The notes below the pieces were generated by a model, which ran no database searches, had not been told where the DNA came from, and saw only the letters and a list, made by a program, of their open reading frames with translations. Below, one piece after another: positions 1 to 11,716 of a DNA stretch of 35,486 bases (position 1 is its first letter; every line of letters begins with the position of its first letter). Source of the DNA: Isohypsibius dastychi. Its lineage: Eukaryota > Tardigrada > Eutardigrada > Parachela > Isohypsibiidae. Where the stretch lies: contig JAQIWT010000106.1 in the NCBI GenBank assembly GCA_034696485.1, forward strand, positions 1-35,486. Direction: 5' to 3'. The translations under genes were made by a program, and so were the position numbers.

Positions 1-198
1 ATTGATTGGAATGCAGCCTAAACGGAAACCCTACCGGAAACCCGCGATCTAAGGGAGCGAGTCTATAAGACGTTTTTATATGATTAATAGTTAGTTTCCA
101 TAATAACATATATCATAGTCAACCGACGTTTACGATAAACGTATCCTTAATAATTATTCGAATTCGTTTTTTGTGTTATGTTAAGGGTTGTTTTTCAG
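1..198 (+). other. Probable TAF2 intron
   Basis: The stretch lies directly upstream of the first visible TAF2 exon and ends in a strong acceptor, TTGTTTTTCAG. I find no reading frame here that continues into TAF2. The motif CGGAAACCC occurs twice within the first 45 bases; otherwise the stretch is AT-rich. Confidence 0.5.
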
Positions 199-1418
199 AG
201 CTTCTTTGATTGAAGCGTTTGGGGAGACTTTTACCGAATCAGCCGGAACACTTTCCATGTCTGATGATCCAAAAGTTCAGTTTGACCAGCTGGGGAAAAA
301 CACCAAAGACTGCATGGAGAATGTATTCCGCGCTTTGAATCAGGAAAAGTTTGTTCCCTCCTACCAATACGTCGTCACAGTCAGTTGTCTGCATGCGCTC
401 CACAAAATGTGCCGACATGGAATTTTGCCAGTTGACTGGTGCGTCAGTGTGTTCAAGGATTATACTGATCCGAAATTGTACCGGAATGTTCGAATTGCGG
501 CTTTCGAGATTCTGGCGAAACAACTGCAGGCTGGAACGAAAATGAATCCGCAACATGAACTGCTGGATTATTTGTTGACCGCCGCGGAAACGGACTTGGA
601 CTCTGGGATTCGGCATGTGGTTCTTCGGAAATTAATCGAGAATCCGCCTTTCACGAAGGAGACGGCGAAAACCGAGGATTCTCCGCTGAGTACGGAGGCT
701 CTTGTGGAACGACTATGGAATTGGATGAATGGTAAGAATTTCCTGCTTCAACAGCTTTTCAAATTTTTATCTCATTGGGGAAAAGTATTGAGTTTCATTG
801 TTTATTATAGCTCTTTACTCGCAGTCACGATTTTTCGTTATTTCAGGTAAATCAGCTCACGATCCAAGAATCCGATGTGACCTCGCTGACCTGTACTTCA
901 CATTATACGGACGAAGGAGACCGGCCTGCGTACCGATTCCAGACCTGGGAATGGTTCTCAATTTAAAAGAAAGGAAAACGCTTCTGAGTGACGCCGCGAT
1001 GGCTACTTTGGAATCGGACAAGCTGAAAACCCCGCCGGAGGAAGTAATCATTCCCGCGGATTCCCTCCGGCAAAATCTACCGGAAGTACCGGATACCGGA
1101 AGCAGCTTTGTCGACAGAGCGGAACCACCGGATGTATCGATACAGTCCATCAAAATGGAATTTGGTGGCTCTATATCTCCGGTTTCGAGAAAGGTCACTG
1201 CTAGACTATTTGTGTTCTTTATCGAAATTTATGTTGTTTATTTTCAGCGTTCTCATGAGGAGCTCGAACGTTTGCCGGATCAAGCACATTCATCGAAAGG
1301 TGATCCAGCTGACCGAGAGAAAAGCCCCCATCGTCATAAGAAGAAGAAACACAAGCATAAACATCACAAACACAAGCATCATAAAAGTGATGCCGAAAGA
1401 AAAAATGAAAATATTTGA
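199..1418 (+). CDS. TAF2: TFIID subunit TAF2, C-terminal part (5' end outside the window)
   Basis: TAF2 is the promoter-binding TFIID subunit with an M1-aminopeptidase-like fold followed by HEAT-like repeats; only the C-terminal part is here. Exons are 199-731, 847-1193 and 1248-1418. The first starts after TTTTTCAG and carries two bases of phase from an exon to the left. Diagnostic stretches are VPSYQYVVTVSCLHAL, NVRIAAFEIL, NPPFTKE followed by EALVERLWNWMN, and then DLYFTLYGRRRPACVPIPDL with GMVLNLKER, all in the same order as in human TAF2. The protein ends in a Lys/His-rich tail made of repeated KHK and HHK units, also a TAF2 hallmark. The last intron (54 nt, donor GTCACT) is a multiple of three and open, so retention would insert 18 residues without a frameshift. 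An ATTAAA at 1435-1440 may be the polyadenylation signal. The family assignment is secure; the missing N-terminal two thirds is only a window effect. Confidence 0.93.
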
Positions 1419-1860
1419 TTTTTTTGTTTTAGTCATTAAATCTTTTTTTGGCATTGTTTTTTTGGAATATGTTGCTGCCTGGATATGTGATTTTTCCGCA
1501 TGCTGGTTATTAGTCATGGTTGTCTTTTTATCAGACAATCAAACTTCAGACCTTTTTTTCTGGAAGATACAGTAAAACAAGAATCTGACAACTGCATTTT
1601 TGCGACCTGGATTTATGTCGGACCCCAATGGTTCGCCCCCTATTCGACAAATTACGCCATGCGCCACAGAGTAGATCACCTGTGAGGTTTTGTTGACGCA
1701 ATCAATCAATCAAATTTGATGTCACGATTACGATTATCTAAATTGAGAGCAAGCGAAGTTTGGCAGAGAGCAACAAGCAACCTTTTCCGAAGTTGCTGTT
1801 TTGCATCTGAAGAAGCTGTTTCAACCCGCGAATTTTTTCTCCTGACAAAATCTGTTATTC
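1419..1860. other. Intergenic region between TAF2 and AFF
   Basis: About 440 bases between the TAF2 stop and the first ATG of the AFF leader. The left part is T-rich and carries ATTAAA at 1435-1440. The right part should hold the AFF promoter and 5' UTR. I see no further gene. Both flanking genes run the same way, so co-transcription is possible but not shown. Confidence 0.5.
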
Positions 1861-1905
1861 ATGTCTGCGTTGTTGAGTGATGTACGTGATGATGGCAGAT
1901 CGTGA
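1861..1905 (+). promoter_or_regulatory. Upstream ORF overlapping the AFF start codons
   Basis: An ATG at 1861 opens a 14-codon frame that ends with TGA at 1903-1905. It overlaps, in another frame, the candidate AFF start codons at 1880, 1889 and 1892. If the transcript starts upstream of 1861, a scanning ribosome would meet this uORF first. This is seen directly in the sequence; a regulatory role is inferred. Confidence 0.4.
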
Positions 1906-4900
1906 GGATCAACGCAAACGAGAGCAAGACTTGAGAAATCGTCAACGTGCATCTCTCCAAAACAACCAGCCAGCCAAGCCACCAACCATCTTTCCGTTTC
2001 ATCAGAAACAACGACAGGTATCACCTGACAAGGACGGAGTTCAGGAGAGGTTACAGAGGATATTTGGGAGCTTCAGTGGCGGATTGGCAGATGGCCAGAA
2101 TCGAATGGGAACTCCTCAACAATCACAACATGCACATTCATCAGTAAATGGAGAGAGAAAGGATAAGAGATATGTAAATGGTTTGGAATCAGGAGCTGGA
2201 AAAGAAAGGAATCCACAAGGCTCGGAGGCGATGAAGCCTCTGACAAATGGCTCTGCTTCCAGTTACTATCGTGCCTCGACTTCTGGTGAGCAAAATCTTC
2301 TTTGAATCGTTTTCCTGGCTCATTCTCTTTTTAAGTTAACGATTAATTAGTTAGATGTGGATTCGACGTGTGGTATGTATGGAATATGCCCGTGGCAGTT
2401 CGTGAGCTAAATACCACTTCCGGTTGGTCGGAATTTGAACCTGGTTTTTTTCTTGATTCCGGGTTTAGAATTTTTTATATTTTTTTCCACCTTTTTTCTT
2501 GCATATTATGGATTATTATTTTTTTCCTTGTTCATTTTCGTGGTCACAATTCTGATTGTTGTGGTTTTTTCAGGGAAAATTGACCCGATTTCTTCCGATT
2601 CTCCCGCATTTCCTTCCGACGAAAAACCGCTTGATGGTTTCGTGGAAGGAGATCTGGAGAAGATTATTATTGAAATGCGGACAATGGCCAACACAAGTGT
2701 TATCTCCCCAATTGCCTCCCCAGCCGGAAGTCCGGTTCATCCGCCGCTTCCAGCAGCTCCCCTGGAGAATCCAACTGGTTTATCCCAGCTTCTCCAGGAT
2801 ATGGAGGTTAGCGATACAGATGATGATTCTTCGTCATCTTCCTCTGCTTCCGGGTCGGAATCGGAGGAAGGTGAGCATTCGTCGGGCAATTCTTCAAAGT
2901 CCTCCCAGTCAGATTTGGATGGTGATTCTTCTTCGGCATTGACGATGAAAAAAATTGCGGAGAGTCTCGCCGTTTCGGAACGGGATAGAAAAATTACTCC
3001 TGTTGGAACACCGGTGCCTGCTGCTGTTGTGGAACCTCCACCGCTTGTGAATGGACATCAGACTGATGATGAACCGGATACGGAAGAACATATTTGGGGA
3101 TTGACGCAGGTTATCGAGAAAAAATTGGGCGGAAGTACTGGACCACTTAGCGTCCCGAAAATAAAATCGCCAACACCATCGCCGAAAAATAGTTCTGGAT
3201 TTGCCACTCCCGAACAGGTAAGGGGCTCTCTTCCGGTTCGAACACATTTTTTCCATTCTTGGGTATTTATGCCTAAGAAATACTGTAAAAATGTAGAATT
3301 CAGCGATATATCCGGAAAGCTCCAATTTGACGTGATTTACAGAAAAAGGAACGAATCTATTGTCATTTCGAATTCGTCACTTGAAAAATGCAGATTTGAA
3401 GCAACATTATTTGGAAACACAGATTTTAAAAGTAGAAACTTCAGATTTCATTGCCATTGTTTTATTCATTGTTTCACTGTGAAACAAATTGATAAATGAA
3501 GCTCGTCAGGAATTTTTCTTGCTGGTCCAGTATAGTGTGAGGCGTTTCTGAAGATCGAGATTCCTTGGTGCTTTGAATTAATTTCTTGGGTCATATAGAG
3601 TTTTTTTTTAATTCGATTTATTCGTTTCCAGTTTCCTTGATTTTTTTCAGACTGTTCAAGAACGTTCACCTCTGCCGCCAAAATCACAAATACCCGAGAG
3701 GAAAACGAAGGGAACGAAGGGGAAAAAGAAGAATATTTATGAAAAGGCCGTTGAGGAAAACGAGATATTCAGTCATCATCCGAAAATTTCTCCGCCTTGT
3801 TCTCCGATCGACTCTTCCGAATCGCTTGTTGCCCTTCCGCGGAAACTTGTCATCAAATTCATCCGGCCACAAAAAAGTTCACCTTCCAACGCCGGATCCG
3901 ATCTCGTGGTTAAATTTCCGTTGAATATTGTCGAAAGAATTCCGGAAGCCATCAAACCGATAGTATCTTCCATCCAGAAAACGCTGCCAGTGAGTAAGGC
4001 CAATCCTGACCCGGTGATACCAGCTGGACCTGCCTTGAATGATGCGAAAAAAGTGAAGAGAAAAATATCAGTTAGTTCGGAAACTGCCGAGAATATTGTT
4101 ACGGCGGAAGCGTCTAAAAAACCGAAACTGAAGCCAGTGAAGCTAAAGCTCATTGAAAGTGAGCGGTCAAGCAAGGTTCCCGTTGATTTGAAGTCGTCTG
4201 AGCCGGAAAAAGAATCTCGGACGGAATACGCTGACAAAAAGACCGAAAAGGTGACGAAGAATCCATTTCCGGGTAAGATGGATGAGAAAAAGGAGGAACT
4301 GATTGAGAAGACTTCCGGCAAAGAGAAATCATCGAAGGACAAGAAATCGAATAGAGAAGTCAGCAGTGATCGAAGTGGTATTTCGGATCCTGGACTGCCG
4401 GAAGATCTGAGCGTGAAACATCAAAAAGGAGTTTTTGAAAAACCGACAAAAGATTTGATCTCATCAGTGAAATCTGCGCCAAAAGTCAAACACCCGGAGA
4501 AAAAAGTGGAGCTCGAAAAGAAAGAAGAGAAGCGTGTTTCGAAGAAGAAGAGAGAGTCTCCACCTCCGATATTAAGTGCGCCGGAAGTTCCGGTTGTTGA
4601 AGAGAAGAAAAAAGGGAGAGAAAAATCGGAAAATGTTGTGAAGACTGACAGTAAGAGAAAAGTGGCGGATCAGCCTGAAAAACCGGTTGAGGAACTGAAA
4701 CCACCGGAAGTTCCGTCGAAAAAGTCGAGGAGCGTTCTGGATAAAATTCTCCACAAGGATCCATCTGTCAGCCGGCCAAGAACAGCACCGGCTGGTAAGC
4801 ACAGATGACAAGATTTTGGATTTCTTCAGCAATTTTTTCGAGTTTCGAAAAATATATTTCCAAAAAAACGAATATTAAAATTATTAAATTGGAATCTCAG

Positions 4901-6720
4901 TCCGTGTAATCGTCATCACGAACTGTTTTGATCATTTCTGTTTTAAGGTAAAATTCCTTCAGATAATGTATTCTTTTTTAATTAATTTTTCTGCTCTAAA
5001 TTTCCGTCCAAGTTTTATTAACAAAAGAGCGTTTATTCCAGTTTCAAAATCGGAAGTGCCTGATTTATTGATGACAGCTATTCTCCCCTCTTGTAGGCTT
5101 GAGTTAATTATTTCCTGTTCATTCTAGCTGTTACCTCGATTGCACCGGAAGAGAAGAACCTCGAAGAGTTGTGGGATCGGACTTTAGACGGATTGGAAAA
5201 TCTAGATGTCACCCCCAACTTTGATCATCAGCGCAGCCTAGCGCGCATTTTCAAAGCGGAAGCCGAAAAGCTCGAAGTAAAAGACCCGAAGCGTTGCGCC
5301 GTTTACCTGCAGTCAGTCGTTCATTTCGCCCTAATGGGCCAGTCGGTGGAGACCGGTAGTGCAGCTGAGGTCTATAAATCAACTCTGGGGATCATCAGCG
5401 CTGGAAAAATGCCGGCTCTGGGCGAACCATGCTCACTCCTCATCAGCGTGACCAGATATTTACAGTGTCGGACGTTGGGTGTTTTGCTTCGAAAAATATA
5501 CTCGTTCCACGAGGCAAAAACAATGAAGTTGGCGAAGATCTGCGAGGACCACCGGAAGGAATCGAAAGAGAAAAGTGTTACGGTCAAAGATGCGCCTCCG
5601 CCGAAACAGAAAATGGCGAATGGCAAATCGCCTTCTCCTGGAACGAGTGCCTCTCCTTATAGTGTGGGTTCAACGGGGTCTGGATCGCATGGAAGTGTTG
5701 AGAAACACCCGCCTGTTCCACAAGCGCCACAGGAACCGGTGATGCCCTCTTCTATTCAGGTGAGTTATTTCGTGGAATATGTCGAATTCGAAATTAAAAT
5801 GGTTTGGGTGGAAAAAGAATAGCTGTTGGTTTTGTGCAGTGATATTTTACATAGAAGATTTCAGGAGAAGAATTCCACTTGCAAGTTAGAAGACGGGTTG
5901 GTGACAGATGCAGACGGGCACAGCTAATCTCATGTTACAGCGCCATATCCGATCTCGTGGCGTCATCGCGATCTATGGGTTTTTTAAAACCCCCGAACCC
6001 CCATTCCCCATTCCGCGGTTTGGTGTTTATTTCTGGTTGTGAATACGTATCAGGATAAGTGACGTTGATTGTTTCTGGTTTCGACTGCGGAATTTTTCGA
6101 ATAAATACATAATCATAAAAAAGATAACATAGAGTTTGTCTCATGAAATTTAATTTGTGGGCTTCGTGGAAATACTTACTGGCTTCGATGGAAATACTTA
6201 CTTTACCTCACTTTGTTGTTTAGAGAATATTTAAACCAGTAATTAATTTTGATGAAAATACATAGTTTTGGCGAAAGCGTTGAAATCTGCTGCGGAAATT
6301 GCATTTTTTTTAATAGAAAATAGAAAACGGTTTTTTCTAGTCATCCAGTTTGAAGAAACCAAGGTCGCAGTAAGTAATACTCCCTCTTATCAGTTTTGAT
6401 CTCCTTTGTCGGGAGTGATTACACATGCCTTTCAGTGTAAGTTTTGTTTCTTCGAAATTTGAAATCTCTTTATTTTACAGAATGTCTTCATGGAATACCA
6501 GCATACCACCTCTTCTCTGGTCAACGCGCTTTATCAATGGAATAAATCAAAGACGATATTGGCAAATGAGAAGGATGTTCTGGTTCGCCGGTTTGATGCT
6601 TGGCTCATGAAACGTGCGCCTTTGACGTTCGATGGAACTGTTGATGAATTAGCTCGTCATTTGTACACTGGATTATGGGTTCTTCGAGTTATTCAGGAGA
6701 AACCTCCGGCGACGACATAA
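1892..6720 (+). CDS. AF4/FMR2 family protein (AFF), super elongation complex scaffold
   Basis: AFF proteins scaffold the super elongation complex, joining P-TEFb to ENL/AF9 and ELL2 at Pol II. Exons: 1892-2285, 2574-3217, 3651-4794, 5128-5759, 6481-6720; phases close to 1017 aa. The N-terminus (DREDQRKREQDLRNRQRAS, then RLQRIFGSF) corresponds to the conserved N-terminal region that includes the cyclin T contact. An acidic Ser-rich stretch follows GLSQLLQDMEVSDTDDD around residue 220. Residues 431-444, LVVKFPLNIVERIP, match the ENL/AF9-binding hydrophobic motif of AFF1/AFF4. A long Lys/Glu-rich disordered region follows. The C-terminal homology domain starts at NLEELWDRTLDGLENL, is interrupted by a Ser/Pro linker, and resumes in the last exon with NVFMEYQHTTSSLVNALYQW. 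ATG 1892 was chosen for its MADRED context, but ATG 1880 is in frame and would add four residues. The gene is convergent with RRP7A. Which vertebrate AFF paralogue it matches cannot be said; invertebrates usually have one (lilliputian in flies). Confidence 0.88.
6160..6202 (+). repeat. Short tandem duplication in AFF intron 4
   Basis: Two adjacent copies of a 21-22 base unit (GGCTTCGTGGAAATACTTACT, and the same with one inserted A) lie in the 721-nt last AFF intron. Each unit ends in CTTACT. I see nothing else in this intron. Confidence 0.8.
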
Positions 6721-6891
6721 TTTTTTTCAAATGCTCAGGAAACAAAAGTCTACTCTCTTTCCTAAAATATCGCTCCATTCTCAGTGAGATTTTTAACTGC
6801 ACAAATTTTGTTTTTAAAGAGATTCATTCAGTATTCCGCTGTGAAGATGAATGGATCAAAACCCGGTGGTTTCCAAATTTTAATAAATATA

Positions 6892-6897
6892 ATTGTG
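6892..6897 (+). terminator. Polyadenylation signal of AFF
   Basis: AATAAA lies 172 bases after the AFF stop codon, in the 309-base convergent gap between AFF and RRP7A. It is the first consensus hexamer I find on this strand. Confidence 0.5.
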
Positions 6898-7029
6898 GAA
6901 GTGAAACGACAGTCTGGTACGTTATAATTTGTGTTGCATACATAGATTCAAAACATAACAAAGGAGAGGTATTTTCGGAAGCACCAAACAGTATGGAAAA
7001 CGACTTCCGGTTGCAGAAAAAATGCTGCC

Positions 7030-8222
7030 TCAAAACGGCTTGAACTTCCTGTTTGCTTTCATCAAAGCTGCTTTTTGCTTGTCTTCCTCAAATTGTCGCT
7101 TCAGTTCGGTGAGTTCTGGAAGAAAAACAAGAAACGCGTCACTGCGATGATTCGACGAACTGCGATATAAATTCTTACGTTTTCCTTTTCCAGATCCAGT
7201 CTGGAACCGATAGAAATCGGACAACTCCTGTAAACAACAGGAGTGAAAAACAGGCCATTTATGGAATACATCAAATAATAATAACATACTTTTGCCGATT
7301 CTTTTCGTTTAGCCGCCGGAAGTGCGTCATCGTCATTAACCGTTTCTTGTCTGATTCCGCGTTTCTTCCCAACGCGAGTAACTGTAACCCAGCCCTCCCC
7401 ATCTGGCATTCCTTCATTCGCGCGAAGCTTTTCTTTTTCTTCTTCCATGCGCTTGTCGTATCTTTCCATGTAGGAATCAATCTCCGACTTGAGATCAACC
7501 AAACTAGGAAGCGGTTTCCGGCGCTCATAAATCCACCCTGAAAAATTCCATCTCAGTTCAAAAGCTACTTTGCGTAAACAAGTAATACTCACTTGTTGTA
7601 CCAGTTTCAACTGGATTTTCGGTCGTCGAATAAACCAGAGGTTCTTTCTGAGAAACGACATGAGATACTAATTTGGCAACTGACTTCTGCGACCGGAAAG
7701 AGATAAATGCAACACGGTAGCCCTGAAGAAACGATTCTGAAGAAATAACGCAACAACGAAACGAAAACATGAAAATTACCTGAAGCTGTTCGGAAGAATG
7801 GAAAAAGTCGGATTTTTCTTCTTCTCCACTTGGTGGAAGAGATTCCGCATCCTGTTGGACAATTATATTTTCCACTGCTCCGAAAAATGAGAAAAAGGTC
7901 CGAAGAGACGTCTGAAAATATGACAACACACTGGAAAACAATTCAAACAACGGTGGCAGGTTTTCGAAAAAGACAAGAACGATGTTTCAGTTTTTGATCG
8001 AGAGTTCTGATTCTACCTGATCGCAATATGGAGGAATATTCAGCACCAACAGGGTATTTTCCTTCGCATTCCTCAGCCTTGCTTCTTTGGAGGACAGTGG
8101 ACGAATAAAGAACTGCCTGATTGCTGAAGATTTATCCTCGAATTTCCAGAGAAGAACTAATGGATAATGCAATGTAAAATGAATATGGAACGGAAACATC
8201 GTATCTTACCATGATAATCCAT
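7030..8222 (-). CDS. RRP7A: Ribosomal RNA-processing protein 7 homologue (RRP7A)
   Basis: RRP7A is a nucleolar small-subunit processome factor needed for 18S rRNA maturation. Exons on the minus strand: 8222-8210, 8156-8017, 7911-7780, 7722-7593, 7537-7290, 7227-7179, 7115-7030; phases close to 265 aa. The order matches the family: an N-terminal segment, the RRM-like strand NTLLVLNIPPYCDQ, the second RRM motif GYRVAFISF, a middle region with DLKSEIDSYMERYDKRMEEE and EGWVTVTRVGKKRG, and the basic C-terminus EEDKQKAALMKANRKFKPF (human ends RAQRKFRPY). The start is the ATG of MDYHV, only 13 coding bases before the first intron. The frame stays open upstream but has no other ATG, so a further 5' exon is possible. 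KDM4 lies upstream on the same strand, 602 bases away. Confidence 0.93.
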
Positions 8223-8824
8223 GATTCCAACCTGATTCCGCCAGATGAAAGCCCACACTGTCAGAGCAGATCGTACCCGAAATTCTACAGAAGCAGCTCC
8301 TCGAATCGACTCGAAATAGCGAGAGCTGTATAACTCCACAAGAATTCTTCCGATATTCTTCTTCTTTCTCGAATTACGAAATCCAAAGTTATGGTTTTAC
8401 GAAGCGATTTGGGAACAGTTAGCGAAGCGCGGCCAAAAGTTTGTGAGCGAAGCGTGACGGTTTTCATCGATCAGTTTTCATTCATTCGACCACAGTTTCT
8501 GAGCAAAACAGTTGCTGTAAAAAACGAAGAAACAAACTACGAAATCCTCAGAAGAGAAATGTTGCAGAAAATCAATAACAAAATACCGGCGACCACGAAG
8601 TATTTCTCGAAATGAGTGAACTTCCGAGCTAGTAACTAAAAATAGCTGCAGTTTCAAAATAACAAAAACTACTGACCATCCACTAAGCACGAAAAGAATA
8701 CAAGCTGCAATCGGTGATACCAGCTGCCAATCAAATTATAATACATTCAAAATGCAAAAGAGAATACTGTTCGGAAAAGAGCTGCTTGGTCCGAGACATT
8801 TTTGGTCGAGTTGAAAAAAGATGA
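8223..8824. other. Intergenic region between KDM4 and RRP7A
   Basis: About 600 bases that should contain the KDM4 3' UTR and the RRP7A promoter or 5' UTR. The frame in front of the RRP7A ATG is open for some 40 codons but starts without an ATG and resembles nothing I recognise. Small ORFs on both strands lack any feature of a real gene. Confidence 0.5.
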
Positions 8825-11716
8825 TCATGGAGCCAACTTCCGCTGCTTCCGTCCGGGAAACTCGAAATCATCCGAATCGAGCTGAAGGGGACGTTTCAAA
8901 GATCCAGCTGACTTCTTGTCCTGATATTCTTTGAAGAGTGTCTCGTTCTCTTTCCGGCAAATTTCTTCAACATAACTAACCGGAACTGGGTCCATTCTGT
9001 CCTTCGCCGGACATGTACACTAAAACGAAACAAGCTGATTGATGAAGCAGAAAACCGAACAGTTAAAAAAACTACAATAACATTAAACCATTAAAAAAGC
9101 AGAAATCAAATAAACGTATCAGAAACATCAATACCATACTATGTGCTCAAAAAAATATAACTCAAAATATAACTCAATCGATTTTACAAGTGCACATTAC
9201 TGTTTCACAACTGAATTGGTCATTTCGCGAGATACGTTTTGAATTATAAATAAGTAACGCAAGTAGTCATCGAAACAACCAAAATTTCCAAGTCAAGTTT
9301 TACAAATAATCGAGATATAAGAAAAATCAAATGTCCTGGTGATATTCCAACTGAAAACCGAAACAAACAGTCAAACTAATAAATTATAATCATAATTAGC
9401 ATCCGAACAAAACATGTTAACTGATGTTCACGCATTGTGAGTAGGCAAGACTTACGCGTTTACTGGAGAGCCCATATGGGATCCAGTCTTTCGTAGCCAA
9501 GTTTCTGGCTTCTGCGACGTTGACTCCAACATTGAATCCAGAATGATACGCCAATGGCGCAGTGATGATTATTTCACCACGATTCTGAGTTGCCTGAAAA
9601 TGAATATCATTAAGACACAAATAAGAGCTGTAAAGCACAAAACAGATAATGATTACAACAATTCCAACCAACAAAAAACAACCAGCAATTTTCAATATAT
9701 ACAAACATAGCTTTATAGAAACGTTTGACAAAATCAGTAGCGTATTGTTTAAAATACATCCAAGAACAGAATTCCGGTCGAAATGGAAATGTCTGCGTGA
9801 ATGGATGCAAATACTTACTGTGTAAACTGTGATTCCTTCGTCGACGAGCAGGAGCGGATCAATCACAAACGCCTTATGGCGCATTGGATTCCCACAGCTT
9901 TTAAAAATGCCCGGATATAGCTCTAAAAAATCAAAACAAAATTAAATTATACCACCATAACAGTCTACGCAGAAGAAACTAAAATGAATAAAATCAGTGT
10001 AAAAACAGCGCTACATCTTTCTCAGAACAAAAAACTCCACATTTCTATACAATACGAACGATTAAATACTGCATAACCGCATTATGAAAATAGAAAACAT
10101 TCGAAATTATTTTGTAATTTAAAATAATATTTCATGTTCTGAATTAAAATCGTATATTTTTGAATCTGTTTGCGCTCAGGAGCAAACCCTAAAAGTCTTC
10201 TCAATACTCACTTGCGGCGACCTTTTCCAGTTTTGAAGCTTCGCCAGGCGGAACGGCGTACCAAATTTTAGGCGCACCCCCATCATATTCCTGCTCTTCG
10301 TCGTGGAGATAATTAACGGACAGGAAGTCGGCGTCTTCGGTATGCCAACCGAACGTCGCTCCAGGGAGTGCGAAATACAGGTACGGGATGCTGACTCCAT
10401 CTATATCTTCTTCTTGTTTGTTGGTAAGGCAAGGAAACCGGTCATCTCTCGACGGAAAATGCCAACACTGAAAAAACAAAGAAAATGTTGGAAACTTTAA
10501 AACGCAGTAAAGAAAAGGGAGAGGCTAATCGCACAACCTTTTCAACCCAAATACTATTCCCACAACTATTTACACAACTATTTCTTATTCCCACAACCTT
10601 TTATTAATTATTTTATTTAATATTTCAAACGACCTTCTGGTATTTTAAACAACATTCTAGAAAGTTAAAGTTACAAAAAGCGTATATATTACGCAGCGTA
10701 ATTTACGCTCGCAAATCTTGACTTTTAAGCTTATCGAAAATCGTAGTGCTTCTTCAAATCCCGCTTAAAAAACGGAACAATTTGTGAAATTACGTTTGTA
10801 CGAAACATTTACAAAAGAAAGGTAATAAAATAGAGACGAAACCTAGGTTTTTATTCCCCAGAAAAATGCTAAAAAGAACTTACTTCGAGATCCGGTCGCA
10901 TAAGAGTGCCGCTGATATCGGAAGCATAATATGCCCGTTGGCCGTCTCTACACCGCCAATATTTCTGATGAATCAATTCATCGCGATCAATTTTGCCGTT
11001 TCGGGCAAAGCGATAAAATTCCCTGAACGTTTTCCAACAATCCTCGATATCTTCCCGAGCGTTTTCTGAACGCTGAAAGAAAGCCGGAACCCCGAATTCC
11101 AAACCACCGACGTCACCTCGGGAGAACAAGTAAGCACCTTTCGTGCTTTGCTTCTCAAACTTTTGAAGAAGAACGTTCAGACTTCCCATGCGAGTCGCTG
11201 CTTCGTGATCAGTTGGATCCCAATCCGAGGGCGGAACAACCTATCAAAAAAAACATAAACATACAAAAAGCACTGTCGAAAACCAGGCTGAAAAGGCAGG
11301 AATGTATTTCCTAAATTCCTATCTCCGTCAAAACTGATTTAGTTGAAAACAAATTTTCCTTCTCGAACAACTTCGCAGATTTAGGTAAGTTCCACATTGA
11401 CGAACCGAAAAAATGTCCTCCATTCAAATGAGAATACCAAAAAGCAAGGAAAAACTGCTTCTTTTGCAACCAGACTTACCTTGATAATTCCGTATTTAAG
11501 CAGTGCTTCTTTAACATCCGAACGTTCAACAAAACTTGTCGGATTCCCAAATTCTTTCATGTTCACGGGATAGAATGTTTGGACTTTTTGGAGCACGCTG
11601 GTATAAGGTTTGCGTTTAACAAGCTCCTTGGGGTTCGATTCGGCTAAGAACATCCATTTTTCTTTCACTGGTTGAATGATGGAATTCACAGTCAGCTTCG
11701 ACGGAGCTGGAGGCAT
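8825..11716 (-). CDS. JmjC histone demethylase, KDM4 family, catalytic core only
   Basis: KDM4 enzymes are Fe(II)/2-oxoglutarate lysine demethylases acting on H3K9/H3K36 methyl marks. Exons on the minus strand: 11716-11480, 11240-10884, 10467-10212, 9922-9819, 9593-9456, 9019-8825; 428 aa. JmjN spans about residues 45-88 ([15 protein letters not shown], then VVPPSDWDP). JmjC holds iron ligands H240, E242 (FGWHTED) and H335 (AYHSGFN), and 2-oxoglutarate contacts N250 and K265. The KDM4-specific zinc site is intact: C293, H299, C365, C367, with the same spacing as C234, H240, C306, C308 of human KDM4A. A seven-residue insertion separates NYLH from PKIWY. The protein ends about 60 residues after the zinc site with a basic tail, with no PHD or Tudor domains, as in human KDM4D. 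The first ATG downstream of the open 5' frame was chosen as start. The gene is divergent from TRMU. Confidence 0.92.

Noticed and set aside
3218-3650. Read-through of AFF exon 2 into the open frame up to 3499
   Set aside because: The donor CAG-GTAAGG and the acceptor at 3650 give a continuous phase into the homologous downstream exon; the extension looks like intron.
5935-6144. Minus-strand ORF in AFF intron 4 as a nested gene
   Set aside because: No signal peptide, splice support or similarity, unlike the nested gene in USP10.
8391-8615. Plus-strand ORF between RRP7A and KDM4
   Set aside because: Overlaps the probable RRP7A 5' region in antisense, and has no recognisable motif.
9420-9456. 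Alternative later donor of KDM4 exon 5 (GTGAAC at 9431)
   Set aside because: The GTAAGT at 9455 gives the exact KDM4A spacing between WIPYG and the CTC zinc ligands; the later donor breaks the phase.
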